A DNA stretch of 32,797 nucleotides, from NCBI GenBank assembly GCA_009693245.1, contig SHXO01000028.1:1-32797 (forward strand), written 5' to 3'. The notes beneath the pieces were generated by a model. That model was not told the DNA's origin and made no database searches. It was given only the letters and a program-made list of their open reading frames with translations. The position numbers and the translations under genes are program-made. Below are positions 16,826 to 26,772 of the stretch, in pieces. The stretch is from Betaproteobacteria bacterium. Lineage in GTDB: Bacteria > Pseudomonadota > Gammaproteobacteria > Burkholderiales > SHXO01. Numbering within the stretch: position 1 is the first letter of the stretch; the number at the start of each line of letters is the position of its first letter.

Positions 16826-17595
16826 AAACTGTAATCGTAGTCGATGATAAGCGGGGCGTGATCGGCGAAGCGCTCATCCTTGTAAATCGAGACATGGCGG
16901 GCTTTGGATGCGATTCCAGGCGTGGCAATCTGGTAATCGAGCCGCCATCCCACGTTCTTGGCCCAAGCCTGGCCGCGATTGGACCACCAGGTGTATTGCT
17001 CGGGCCGCGGGTCGATGAGGCGAAAGACATCCACCCAACCCAGATCCCCAAATACCTTGGACAGCCAGGCTCGCTCCTCGGGCAGGAAGCCGGAATTCTT
17101 CTGGTTCGAGCGCCAGTTTTTCAGATCGATCTCCTTGTGCGCGATGTTCCAATCCCCGCAAATGATGATTTCCCGCCCGCATTTCGCCAGCGCCTCGAGT
17201 CTGGGAAACACCCTCTCCATGAAACTGAACTTCACCGCCAATCTTTCCTCGGAACTCGCCCCCGAGGGCAAATACAAGCTGATGATGCTAAGCGCCCCAA
17301 AACGCGCTTCGATATAGCGGCCCTCCTCGTCTATATCCGGGATGCCCAGGCCTTGCACGATTTCGGAGGGCTGCGCGCGAGCGTATATGCCCACTCCGCT
17401 ATAGCCCTTGCGTTGGGCAAAATGAAAATGCCCCCGGAAGGGGCCGGGGGCGCGCATTTCGCCCGTCAAGTTATCGCCCTGGGCCTTGAGTTCTTGAACG
17501 CATACGGCGTCCGCGCCGGCCCGGTCAAGCCACCGCAAGAAGCCTTTGTTGGCCGCCGAGCGAATGCCGTTAAGATTCAGGCTGACGAGGCGCAA
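16822..17595 (-). CDS. xthA: Exodeoxyribonuclease III (AP endonuclease, ExoA/Xth)
   Basis: 257 aa EEP-family nuclease that incises at abasic sites in base-excision repair and removes 3' blocks. Catalytic residues are in place: N7 and N9 in SLNLNGIR, E35 in VQELKA, D148 and N150 in GDWNIAH, the LDYQIAT segment, and D245-H246 near the C-terminus. The start is well constrained: TTG at 17593-17595 is the only initiation-type codon between the family N-terminus and an in-frame TAA six codons upstream. The start lies 2 nt from the divergent pyrE ATG, so each gene's promoter must lie inside the other. Confidence 0.92.
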   Translation of the reverse strand: MRLVSLNLNGIRSAANKGFLRWLDRAGADAVCVQELKAQGDNLTGEMRAPGPFRGHFHFAQRKGYSGVGIYARAQPSEIVQGLGIPDIDEEGRYIEARFGALSIISLYLPSGASSEERLAVKFSFMERVFPRLEALAKCGREIIICGDWNIAHKEIDLKNWRSNQKNSGFLPEERAWLSKVFGDLGWVDVFRLIDPRPEQYTWWSNRGQAWAKNVGWRLDYQIATPGIASKARHVSIYKDERFADHAPLIIDYDYSL

Positions 17596-17597
17596 GA

Positions 17598-18314
17598 ATG
17601 GAATCCAATTTTAGAACGCGGTTTGTGGAGTTCGCCTTGAGGCAAGGCGTATTACGGTTCGGTGAGTTCAAGACGAAGGCGGGGCGCATGTCCCCCTATT
17701 TCTTCAACGCCGGGCTTTTCAACACCGGGGAAGCCCTGGACCGACTGGGGGAATTCTACGCGAACGCCATATTGGCCTCGGGTGTTTCCTTCGATTTGCT
17801 CTTCGGCCCCGCGTATAAGGGTATCCCATTGGTATCGGCCGCCGCGGTGGCACTTGCCCGGGCAGGGCGAAATGTGCCGTTCTGCTTTAACCGCAAGGAG
17901 GCCAAGGACCATGGAGAAGGCGGCCTCATCGTGGGGGCGCCCCTGGCAGGCCAGGTGCTCATCGTGGACGACGTGATCTCCGCTGGGACTTCGGTACGCG
18001 AATCCGTGGAAATCATCCGCGCCGCGGGCGCCCATTCTGCTGCCGTCATCATCGCACTGGACCGCATGGAACGCGGAACCGGATCCGAGTCGGCTGCCCA
18101 GGAAGTTCGAACCCTCTATTCGATACCAGTCTTTTCGATCGCAAGCCTGGACCACATAGTGGACTACCTTGAAGGTCAAGGGACCATGGCACGTGAGTTG
18201 CGGGCCGTGTCTCACTATCGGTCGTTATACGGAGTAAAAGCGGATGGGGCTGAATCGCCTGGCACGAATCTGGGTGTGGGTGCTATTCCCAGTGCTCCTG
18301 CCTCCGGCGATTAG
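17598..18314 (+). CDS. pyrE: Orotate phosphoribosyltransferase
   Basis: 238 aa. Converts orotate and PRPP to OMP in pyrimidine synthesis. The PRPP-binding motif [13 protein letters not shown] is present with D124-D125, along with the PyrE segments [18 protein letters not shown] and [11 protein letters not shown] Shine-Dalgarno GAGG lies 7 nt before the ATG, inside the start of the divergent exoIII gene. The family normally ends near HYRxxYGV, which here is about residue 213. This frame runs on for 25 atypical residues and overlaps the next gene by 71 nt. A TAA at 18235-18237, one frame over and just after that point, suggests a small indel or a lost stop. Confidence 0.93.
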   Translation: MESNFRTRFVEFALRQGVLRFGEFKTKAGRMSPYFFNAGLFNTGEALDRLGEFYANAILASGVSFDLLFGPAYKGIPLVSAAAVALARAGRNVPFCFNRKEAKDHGEGGLIVGAPLAGQVLIVDDVISAGTSVRESVEIIRAAGAHSAAVIIALDRMERGTGSESAAQEVRTLYSIPVFSIASLDHIVDYLEGQGTMARELRAVSHYRSLYGVKADGAESPGTNLGVGAIPSAPASGD

Positions 18315-18911
18315 TCTCGCGGCGCAACCGTCTTCCGGGACGAAAGTAGAGCGTATCGGCGGCAGCCTTTACCGCTGGGTCGACAATAACGGGGTGGTGC
18401 ACTACAGTGAGATCCTTCCCCAGGAACAAGAATTCGACACCACGGAACTCAATAGGCAAGGACGTATCGTGCGCCGGGTCGAGACGCCCGTTCTCATGAA
18501 CAAGAAAGCGGCCGCCGAAAAGGCCGAACGGGGGCGGCAGGAAAAAGAGCGCCAGTTCCTGCAAAACCGCCGTGATGAGTCCCTTCTAAACACCTACACC
18601 GAAGAGCGCGAGATCGCAACATCGCCGTTCCCACCCAGGCAATCAGGGGCCTCGAATTGCGTCTCGAAAAAAGCCGGGAATCCCTGGAAGCGTTCATGAA
18701 GCAAACAGAGCAATACGCCGGCAAGGGGAATCCGGTGCCCAATTGGCTGGAAGAAGACATCCAAGACCAGAAGAAAGACATTGCTCGCATCGAGCAAGAC
18801 ATCCAGCGCTACCGGGATCAAATAACCGCCATTCGCGAAAAGTATGACGAGGACAAGAAGCGTTTCCGTGAACTCAAGGGCTTGTCTGCCCAAGCGCAGC
18901 CAAAGTCCTAG
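18244..18911 (+). pseudogene. DUF4124 domain protein interrupted by a frameshift
   Basis: Frame one (from ATG 18244, Shine-Dalgarno GGAG at 18231-18234) gives a signal peptide, the DUF4124 core LYRWVDNNGVVHYSE and the start of a charged helix ending LLNTYTEEREI. It then becomes atypical and would stop at 18697-18699. From about 18615 the neighbouring frame (RNIAVPTQAIRGLELRLEKS...) continues the expected coiled coil to ...[15 protein letters not shown] and TAG 18909-18911. Joining the two needs one extra base, so a single-nucleotide deletion near 18613-18617 is likely. No slippery heptamer is visible, so this is a mutation or consensus error rather than programmed shifting. The function is unknown; DUF4124 proteins are secreted or periplasmic. 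The 3' end overlaps gatB by 4 nt. Confidence 0.8.
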
Positions 18912-20341
18912 CCCTGCAATTTTTTCTTCAGGATCTGGCTCAACTGCCCAGGATTGGCCTTGCCCTGGCTGGCCTTCATGGCCTGCCCCACGAAGAAATT
19001 AAAGGCTTTTTCCTTTCCCGCCCGGTACTCAGCGACCTGAGCAGGATTGGCGGCGATAATCGCATCCACCATGCTCTCCAGCTCGGAGTTGCCAGAAATC
19101 TGCTTCAGGCCCCGCGCTTCGATGATCTGCTCGGTATCGCCTTCGCCTTGCCATAGCGCCTCGAAAATCTCCTTGGCCATCTTGCCGGACACGGTCCCAT
19201 CGGCAATTCGCTTGACCAGGCCGGCCAAATGCCGCGCCCTGATGGGGGACCGGTCAACCTCCAGGCCCTCGCGGTTGAGCCGGCCGAGCAAGTCCACCAT
19301 GATCCAATTCGCGCACAGTTTGGCTTGGCTTGGCACATGCGCGAGCGTGGCCTCGAAGTAATGGGCCAGTTCCTGGCTGGTGGTGAGGATCCCCGCGTCG
19401 TACTCCGAGAGCCCAAGTTCGCGCACGAAACGAACGCGCATTGCCTGGGGTAACTCGGGCAGCGCCGATCGCACCGAATCTATCCAATCCGTCCCGATGA
19501 CCAGGGGGAGCAGATCGGGGTCGGGAAAATAGCGGTAATCCTGCGCGTCCTCTTTCGATCGCATGGAGCGGGTTTCATCGCGCTGCGCATCGTAGAGCCT
19601 GGTTTCCTGCACCACCTTTCCGCCGTCTTCGATCAAATCAGTCTGGCGGCGAATCTCGTACTCGATGGCCTTCTCAAGAAACCGGAAGGAATTCAAATTC
19701 TTGATTTCGCAGCGCGTCCCCAAGGCCTCCTGGCCCGCGGGGCGCACCGAGACATTGGCGTCGCAACGGAAGGAGCCCTCTTGCATGTTGCCGTCGCAGA
19801 TCTCGATCCATCTCACCAGCGCGTGCAAGGCCTTGGCGTAGGCCACCGCCTCGGCGGCGCTGCGAAGGTCGGGCTCCGTCACGATTTCCAGCAATGGCGT
19901 TCCCGCCCGGTTCAGGTCGATGCCGCTCATACCGTGGAAGTCCTCGTGCAAGGATTTTCCAGCATCTTCCTCCAGATGAGCCCGCGTCAGGCGAACGGTC
20001 TTGATCCTGTCACCTGCCTGGATCTCCAGGCTGCCCCCTTGAACGACTGGCTGCTCGTACTGGCTGATCTGATAGCCCTTGGGGAGATCCGGATAAAAGT
20101 AATTCTTGCGAGCGAAGATGGAACGCGCCGCGATCTTGCCGCCTACCGCCAACCCAAACCGAATGGCTTTCTCCACGGCAGCCCGGTTGAGCACTGGAAG
20201 GGTGCCCGGCAGCGCGATGTCCACGCCGCAGGCCTGGGTGTTAGGAACAGCGCCGAAGGCCGTCGGCGCTCCGGAAAAAATCTTGGAACGCGTGGACAAC
20301 TGCGCGTGGGTTTCCAAACCTATGACCACTTCCCATGCCAT
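18908..20341 (-). CDS. gatB: Asp-tRNA(Asn)/Glu-tRNA(Gln) amidotransferase subunit B
   Basis: 477 aa. Kinase/tRNA-binding subunit that activates mischarged Glu-tRNA(Gln) or Asp-tRNA(Asn) before transamidation. The diagnostic segments are [69 protein letters not shown] and DANVSVR. The C-terminal YqeY-like tail domain ([21 protein letters not shown]) is complete. It starts 3 nt after gatA and ends in a CTAG shared with the convergent DUF4124 gene. Two alternative ATGs are not visible nearby, so the start is clear. Confidence 0.97.
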   Translation of the reverse strand: MAWEVVIGLETHAQLSTRSKIFSGAPTAFGAVPNTQACGVDIALPGTLPVLNRAAVEKAIRFGLAVGGKIAARSIFARKNYFYPDLPKGYQISQYEQPVVQGGSLEIQAGDRIKTVRLTRAHLEEDAGKSLHEDFHGMSGIDLNRAGTPLLEIVTEPDLRSAAEAVAYAKALHALVRWIEICDGNMQEGSFRCDANVSVRPAGQEALGTRCEIKNLNSFRFLEKAIEYEIRRQTDLIEDGGKVVQETRLYDAQRDETRSMRSKEDAQDYRYFPDPDLLPLVIGTDWIDSVRSALPELPQAMRVRFVRELGLSEYDAGILTTSQELAHYFEATLAHVPSQAKLCANWIMVDLLGRLNREGLEVDRSPIRARHLAGLVKRIADGTVSGKMAKEIFEALWQGEGDTEQIIEARGLKQISGNSELESMVDAIIAANPAQVAEYRAGKEKAFNFFVGQAMKASQGKANPGQLSQILKKKLQG

Positions 20342-20344
20342 GAG

Positions 20345-21799
20345 CTACTCCACTCCCGCCGGGATACGGGTATGCCAATCGGTCGCGCGCTGAAACTGGT
20401 GGCCAAGATTGAGCATGCGCGCTTCCGAAAAATAGTTGCCGATGATCTGCAAGCCCACGGGGCGGCCTTTGGCGCCAAACCCGCAGGGCACCGACATGCC
20501 GGGCAGCCCGGCTAGATTCACGCCGGTGGTATAGATATCGGACAGGTACATTTGCACCGGGTCTTGGTTCCTGGAACCCAAGTCGAAAGCCACCGTGGGG
20601 GAGGTGGGCCCCGCGATCAAATCGCATCGTTTGAAGGCTTCGCTGAAATCGCCCGCGATCAGGCGCCGCACCTTCTGGGCCTTTAAGTAGTAGGCATCGT
20701 AATAGCCATGGGAGAGCACATAGGCACCCATCAGAATCCTGCGCTTGACCTCCGCCCCGAATCCTTCCGCGCGCGTGCGTTGATACATTTCCTGAAGACC
20801 CGAGTACTGGGGCGTGCGATAACCGTAGCGCACACCGTCGAACCTAGCCAAGTTACTAGAGGCCTCGGCCGGGGCCAGAACGTAATAAGCGGGGATACAA
20901 AGATGGGTGTTAGGCAAGGAAACCTCCACGGTTTCGCAGCCCAAGCGGCGCAATTCAGTGAGTGCTTGCTCCATGGCCAATCCAACGTCCGCGCCAAGAC
21001 CATCGCCAAAATACTCCTTTGGCAACCCCAGCTTCATGCCAGCCAAAGGGCGCTCCAGATCCCTTCCGTAGTCCTCAACGGGACGCTCCAAACTTGTGGA
21101 GTCGCGCTCATCGAAGCCACCCATCGTGTTGAGCAGCGTAGCCACATCCTCGGCGGATCTCGCCAAGGGACCGCCTTGATCGAAACTGGAAGCATAGGCA
21201 ATCATGCCGTAGCGGGACACCACCCCATACGTAGGCTTGAGTCCCGTCACTCCGCACATGGACGCAGGTAAGCGTATGGACCCTCCCGTATCGGTACCGG
21301 TCGCAGCAGGCGCTAGACGGGCCGCCACGGCGCTGGCCGAGCCGCCCGAGCTTCCGCCTGGCACGGCATCGAGGTCCCAGGGATTCTTGGCGGGTCCAAA
21401 ATAGGAAGTCTCGTTGGACGAACCCATCGCGAACTCGTCCATGTTGGTCTTGCCCAGAATCACCGCCCCAGACGCCTTGAAGCGCTCGATGACATGAGCA
21501 TCGTAGGGCGCGCGGAAGTTGGCGAGCATGCGCGAGCCGCAGGTCGTGAGCCAGCCCTCGGCGCAATAAAGATCCTTGTGGGCCAGAGGAATACCAAGCA
21601 GCGGGTGATCTTCGCCCCGCGCCCGGCGCTCGTCCGCGGCGCGCGCCTGCGCCAGTGTTATCTCCGGATCCAGTGAAATGAAGGCATTCAGGTTGTCATG
21701 GCGCCGTGCCTTTTCCAAGAACCCCTGGGCCAGCTCGGCACTGGAAATCAGGCGCCGGCGCATTGCCGCGGCCAGGGCGGCGATACCCTCGTTCAGCAT
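20345..21799 (-). CDS. gatA: Glu-tRNA(Gln) amidotransferase subunit A
   Basis: 484 aa amidase-signature enzyme that liberates ammonia from glutamine. The Ser-cisSer-Lys triad is recognisable as K75 (LAHKDLY), S150 ([10 protein letters not shown]) and S174 ([10 protein letters not shown]); the spacings of 75 and 24 residues are those of GatA. The later [20 protein letters not shown] matches the family. It lies between gatC (2-nt gap) and gatB (3-nt gap) in a tight operon. The presence of GatCAB implies that at least one of GlnRS or AsnRS is complemented by the indirect pathway in this organism. Confidence 0.97.
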   Translation of the reverse strand: MLNEGIAALAAAMRRRLISSAELAQGFLEKARRHDNLNAFISLDPEITLAQARAADERRARGEDHPLLGIPLAHKDLYCAEGWLTTCGSRMLANFRAPYDAHVIERFKASGAVILGKTNMDEFAMGSSNETSYFGPAKNPWDLDAVPGGSSGGSASAVAARLAPAATGTDTGGSIRLPASMCGVTGLKPTYGVVSRYGMIAYASSFDQGGPLARSAEDVATLLNTMGGFDERDSTSLERPVEDYGRDLERPLAGMKLGLPKEYFGDGLGADVGLAMEQALTELRRLGCETVEVSLPNTHLCIPAYYVLAPAEASSNLARFDGVRYGYRTPQYSGLQEMYQRTRAEGFGAEVKRRILMGAYVLSHGYYDAYYLKAQKVRRLIAGDFSEAFKRCDLIAGPTSPTVAFDLGSRNQDPVQMYLSDIYTTGVNLAGLPGMSVPCGFGAKGRPVGLQIIGNYFSEARMLNLGHQFQRATDWHTRIPAGVE

Positions 21800-21801
21800 G
21801 G

Positions 21802-22089
21802 CTACTCGATCACCTTGGGCACCAAGTAAAGACCCGCCTCTACCTGGGGCCCTGCCTCCTGGAACGCCAGATGGCGATCGGGTTCCACGGCTTCGTCGGC
21901 GCGCAAGCGCTGAGATATGTCTTGCGCATGCGACATGGGCTCGATGCCCGTGGTGTCCGCCGCCTGCAGTTGCCCGATCAGCGCGAAAATGTTGTTAAGC
22001 TGCGCCTGGGCGTCACGGGCCTCATCGTCTGAAATGGCAATGCGGGCAAGCAGCGCGATGCGCTGTACGTCGTTCAGGGATAATGACAT
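21802..22089 (-). CDS. gatC: Glu-tRNA(Gln) amidotransferase subunit C
   Basis: 95 aa from ATG 22087-22089 ([20 protein letters not shown]). An upstream start at 22149 would add 20 residues unlike the family. Small subunit that wraps around and stabilises GatA-GatB. The [14 protein letters not shown] helix, the [21 protein letters not shown] segment and the C-terminal LYLVPKVIE are typical. First gene of gatC-gatA-gatB, divergent from mreB, as is common in Betaproteobacteria. Confidence 0.95.
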   Translation of the reverse strand: MSLSLNDVQRIALLARIAISDDEARDAQAQLNNIFALIGQLQAADTTGIEPMSHAQDISQRLRADEAVEPDRHLAFQEAGPQVEAGLYLVPKVIE

Positions 22090-22195
22090 GGGGATTTTCG
22101 GGAAAAACGCACAGGACCCACGCACCAACGCGTACCAAGAGGTCTCCATGCAATAAAAACTACGCTAGGCCTTTATCGTGCTTATGCCGGTGCGT

Positions 22196-22201
22196 TATTA
22201 T
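22196..22201 (+). promoter_or_regulatory. Candidate -10 box for the mreB operon
   Basis: TATTAT, which would place the transcript start near 22208 and leave a leader of about 65 nt before mreB. The -35 region at 17-nt spacing (around 22173) is weak. It is offset by one base from a perfect minus-strand -10 for gatC, so the two divergent promoters may compete. Confidence 0.3.
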
Positions 22202-22202
22202 A
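22197..22202 (-). promoter_or_regulatory. Candidate -10 box for gatCAB
   Basis: A perfect TATAAT on the minus strand in the 183-nt gatC-mreB gap, giving a leader of roughly 100 nt before gatC. No good -35 hexamer is seen (AAAGGC or GAAAAG at 17-18 nt). It overlaps the plus-strand TATTAT. Confidence 0.4.
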
Positions 22203-22203
22203 A

Positions 22204-23319
<1,116 letters not shown>

Positions 23320-23343
23320 GCCGGATCTCTCCAATGCGCGGCA

Positions 23344-23375
23344 GCTTGGCGGCCCAAGCGCCCCCGGGAACCCGG
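23344..23375 (+). promoter_or_regulatory. Tandem hairpins between mreB and mreC
   Basis: GCTTGG-CGGC-CCAAGC (23344-23359) is a perfect 6-bp stem with a 4-nt loop. It is followed at once by CCGGG-AA-CCCGG (23364-23375). They occupy the 96-nt mreB-mreC gap, the largest in the operon. No T-run follows, so this is not a standard terminator. It could lower mreC-and-beyond expression relative to mreB or stabilise the mreB 3' end. Confidence 0.35.
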
Positions 23376-23415
23376 TCTTCGGCTCGTGACGTGGCGATTG
23401 GCAATTTGAGATTGA

Positions 23416-24321
23416 ATGGAACATAGCGCGCCGCAGTTTTTCCAGCGCGGCCCTACGCTGCTCACGCGCTTTATTTTCTTCTGCTTGGCCTCACTGGTTC
23501 TGCTCATCGCCGACAGCCGCTTTCATTATCTGGAAGGCATGCGAACGGGCGTATCGGTGCTGCTCTATCCCTTGCAAAGACTCACGGATATCCCCGGATG
23601 GGCGCTGAACCGCACCACCGAGTTCTTCGTAACCCAGGCCCAGCTGCGGCAAGAAAACGAGCATCTCCGGCAGCAGAATCTGGCCAACGCTACCTCCCTG
23701 CAAACGCTGGCGGCCTTGGAAGCAGAAAATAAGAATCTGCGTACGATGCTGGGTCTAAGGGAAGTCATTGGCCGCAAAGCCGTCTCCGCGGAAATCCAAC
23801 GGCTACACCCCGACCCCTTCACGCGCCGCGCGGTTATTGACCGCGGCGTGCACGACGGCGTGCGGGCAGGGCTGGCCGTGGTGGACTCCATCGGGTTGGT
23901 TGGCCAGATCACGCGTGTATACCCCTGGCAATCGGAGGTCAGCTTGGTGACGGACCGGGACCAAGCCATTCCCATCCAAGTTCAGCGTAGCGGCTTGCGC
24001 GGAGTGTTATTCGGCATCGGCTACGACGGGACGCTTGAGTTGCGCTACATGCCCGTGAGCGCGGATGTGCAAAACGGCGATGTGTTGTTCACCTCGGGGA
24101 TCGATGGTACCTACCCTCCCGGATTACCCGTCGCCAAGGTCACCAATGTCGAGCGTGACGTGGCGTACGCATTCGCGCGCATCAATTGCGTACCGCTCAC
24201 CGGTGTCTACGGCGCGTTGCAAGTCATGGTGATCGAAGGGGGGGACAAACCTCCCGCGGATCCCTTCGCGAACGAGACCAAGCGGCTACTGGGGAAAAAA
24301 GCACGCAAGGAGAGACAATGA
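23416..24321 (+). CDS. mreC: Rod-shape determining protein MreC
   Basis: 301 aa. One N-terminal membrane segment (about residues 15-37, TRFIFFCLASLVLLIADSRF) is followed by a periplasmic coiled coil (about 70-110, QLRQENEHLRQQN...LEAENKNLRTMLGL) and two beta-barrel-like lobes, ending in a short acidic/basic tail. MreC dimers link MreB and MreD to PBP2 and activate it. Its TGA overlaps the mreD ATG (ATGA). Confidence 0.95.
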   Translation: MEHSAPQFFQRGPTLLTRFIFFCLASLVLLIADSRFHYLEGMRTGVSVLLYPLQRLTDIPGWALNRTTEFFVTQAQLRQENEHLRQQNLANATSLQTLAALEAENKNLRTMLGLREVIGRKAVSAEIQRLHPDPFTRRAVIDRGVHDGVRAGLAVVDSIGLVGQITRVYPWQSEVSLVTDRDQAIPIQVQRSGLRGVLFGIGYDGTLELRYMPVSADVQNGDVLFTSGIDGTYPPGLPVAKVTNVERDVAYAFARINCVPLTGVYGALQVMVIEGGDKPPADPFANETKRLLGKKARKERQ

Positions 24322-24857
24322 AATTTGGGCTCGGCATCAGTGCGCCCGCCAACCAGCCGCCTGAACTGTTGCGCCCCGCGCGCATGAGCTATATCGCGCT
24401 GACTATTCTCGCCGGGGCGCTGGTCAACTTACTTTCGGCACCGGAACTCATCACGCGCCTGAAACCCGATCTCATTGCCATGGTGGTCATCTACTGGACG
24501 ATTTATCATCCCTACCGGCTGGGTTTCACGTCGTCTTGGTTGCTGGGCCTATTCATGGACGTGGCCAACGGTAGTCTATTCGGCGAACACGCGCTGGCTT
24601 ATACGCTGATGCTCTATCTGGCCGGCGTGTTTCACCGGCGCATCATCATGTTTCCGCTTGCCTACCAAATCGTGCACGTGCTGGTGATCCTCCTGCTAAC
24701 CCAAGTCGTCACGCTCATCGTGCGGATGGTTGCGGGAAGTGAGTTCCCCGGTTTTCATTACTTCTTGCCGAGTGTGACGGGAGCCGCCATTTGGCCGTTG
24801 CTCACCACCGTGCTGCGCATACCGTTGCGCCAATCCGATGAGCAGGATGCGGTCTAG
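24318..24857 (+). CDS. mreD: Rod-shape determining protein MreD
   Basis: 179 aa from ATG 24318, which has a strong Shine-Dalgarno (AAGGAGAG) within the end of mreC. A longer frame from 24186 would overlap mreC needlessly. Five or so hydrophobic segments, with the typical PDLIAMVVIYWTIYHPYRLG and GLFMDVANGSLFGEHALAYT. Polytopic partner of MreC and PBP2 in the elongasome. The gene lies 16 nt before mrdA. Confidence 0.93.
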   Translation: MKFGLGISAPANQPPELLRPARMSYIALTILAGALVNLLSAPELITRLKPDLIAMVVIYWTIYHPYRLGFTSSWLLGLFMDVANGSLFGEHALAYTLMLYLAGVFHRRIIMFPLAYQIVHVLVILLLTQVVTLIVRMVAGSEFPGFHYFLPSVTGAAIWPLLTTVLRIPLRQSDEQDAV

Positions 24858-24873
24858 GGTCAGTTGACGCGGC

Positions 24874-26772
24874 ATGAACCGAAACGTAGAGCTTCGAAAT
24901 ACCCAGCGAGATCTGGAGAATTTTCAGTTTCGCATCGTCGTGGCGGCGGCGATGATTCTCACGGCCTTCGCCGGCCTCGCTGCGCGCTTCTTCTATTTGC
25001 AGGTCGTTCAGCACGACTACTACCACACGCTGGCCGAGAACAACCGGATCTCGATCTTGCCCATCGTCCCCAACCGCGGACTGATCCTCGATAGAAATGG
25101 CGCCGTTCTAGCCCACAATTACGCGGGGTACACGCTGGAAATCACGCCCAGCCAAGTGGAGAACGTCGATGGCCTGCTTGCCGAGTTATCACAGGTGGTG
25201 GAAATCACCGCGCGCGACCGCAAGCGCTTCCGCAAGGTTTCGGAGGAGACCCACGAATTCGCGAGCCTGCCCATTCGCACCCGCCTCAACGACCAGGAAA
25301 TCGCTCGCTTCGCCGTGAACCGTTACCGCTTCCCGGGCGTGGAGATCAAGGCACGCTTGTTCCGGCATTACCCCAATGGCGAGGTGGCGTCTCATATCGT
25401 GGGCTATATGGGCCGGCTGACCAAGACGGACAAGGCGCGCCAGGAAGACAAGGGCCAAGCCGCCAACTACGCGGGCTCGGATTACATGGGCAAGGCCGGG
25501 TTGGAGGACAAGTACGAGCACGAACTGCATGGCACCACGGGATTCGAGGAAGTGGAAACCGATGCCGGCGGCAGAGCTGTTCGTACATTGCGCCGCACCC
25601 TTCCCGTTTCCGGCAACAACTTATTGTTGTCCGTGGATGCGAGGCTGCAGCAGGTCGCCGAGCGCGTCTTCGGCGACCGGCGCGGATCGCTGGTCGCCAT
25701 CGAACCTTCCACCGGCGGCGTGCTCGCGCTCGTGAGCAAACCCGGATTCGATCCCAATTTTTTCGTGGAAGGTATCGACCCGCAGAATTGGGAGGCGTTG
25801 AGCAATTCGCCTGACCACCCGCTCAACAACCGCGCGCTGCAAGGGGTTTATCCGCCGGGATCCACCTTCAAACCCTTCATGGCGCTGGCGGGCCTGGAAC
25901 TGGGCAAACGCACGCCGGGATTTTCCATTGGCGACCCAGGTTATTTTGTGCTGGGTGGCGGCGGTCACGTCTACCGCGATTGGAAAAAGGGCGGGCACGG
26001 AACCGTAAATATGCACCGGGCCATCGTGGTGTCCTGTGACACTTACTTCTATGGGCTGGCGCAAGATCTGGGCATCGACCACATACACGAATTCATTGGC
26101 CAATTTGGGTTTGGGAAAGCTACCGGTATCGACATCCATGGCGAGAGCGGGGGCCTGTTGCCCTCGCAACAATGGAAGCAACGGCGGTTCAAACAAAAAT
26201 GGTTTGGCGGGGATACGATCTCCGTGGGCATTGGACAGGGTTATAACCTCGCCACGCCTCTACAGTTAGCCCAGGCCACCGCCATTCTGGCGAACCATGG
26301 CGCCATCTACCGGCCGCACTTGGTTAAGCACGTACAGAATAGCCGCACCAACCAGCTTACCTCGCTGGAAATCGAACCCATAAGTAAGCTCGAACTCAAG
26401 CCCGAGAACTACGCCTTGGTGCGCGACGCCATGGCCGCTGTGATGCGCCCCGGAGGCACGGCGGCGCTGGCGGGAATGGGCGCGCCCTATGCCATCGCGG
26501 GCAAGACCGGTACCGCGCAGGTTATCGGCATGAAGAAAAACGAGAAGTACGACGAAACCAAGATCGAGGAACGCTTTCGTGACCACGCCTTGTTCATCGC
26601 TTTCGCGCCAGCCGATGCGCCCAGCATCGCGCTGGCCATTTTGGTGGAGAACGGCGGCCATGGCGGATCCACCGCCGCCCCTATCGCGCGCAAGGTTTTT
26701 GACTTCTACATCCTAGGCAAGGAGCCCGACCCCGAGCCGGTCATCGCTCCAGAGGAACCCGAACATGATTAA
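24874..26772 (+). CDS. mrdA: Penicillin-binding protein 2 (elongasome transpeptidase)
   Basis: 632 aa class B PBP that crosslinks new lateral peptidoglycan. It has an N-terminal membrane anchor (about residues 22-45), a pedestal with NRGLILDRNGAVLAHN, and a transpeptidase domain with S330-T-F-K333 (active serine), S387-C-D389 as the second motif and K544-T-G546. The catalytic serine has the same number as in E. coli PBP2. Its last 8 nt overlap rodA, the polymerase it works with, so translation is coupled. The acidic C-terminal tail (PDPEPVIAPEEPEHD) is probably disordered. Confidence 0.96.
   Translation: MNRNVELRNTQRDLENFQFRIVVAAAMILTAFAGLAARFFYLQVVQHDYYHTLAENNRISILPIVPNRGLILDRNGAVLAHNYAGYTLEITPSQVENVDGLLAELSQVVEITARDRKRFRKVSEETHEFASLPIRTRLNDQEIARFAVNRYRFPGVEIKARLFRHYPNGEVASHIVGYMGRLTKTDKARQEDKGQAANYAGSDYMGKAGLEDKYEHELHGTTGFEEVETDAGGRAVRTLRRTLPVSGNNLLLSVDARLQQVAERVFGDRRGSLVAIEPSTGGVLALVSKPGFDPNFFVEGIDPQNWEALSNSPDHPLNNRALQGVYPPGSTFKPFMALAGLELGKRTPGFSIGDPGYFVLGGGGHVYRDWKKGGHGTVNMHRAIVVSCDTYFYGLAQDLGIDHIHEFIGQFGFGKATGIDIHGESGGLLPSQQWKQRRFKQKWFGGDTISVGIGQGYNLATPLQLAQATAILANHGAIYRPHLVKHVQNSRTNQLTSLEIEPISKLELKPENYALVRDAMAAVMRPGGTAALAGMGAPYAIAGKTGTAQVIGMKKNEKYDETKIEERFRDHALFIAFAPADAPSIALAILVENGGHGGSTAAPIARKVFDFYILGKEPDPEPVIAPEEPEHD

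Noticed and set aside
18595-18625. Programmed frameshift in the DUF4124 gene
   Set aside because: No slippery heptamer or downstream structure is visible; a simple one-base loss explains it.
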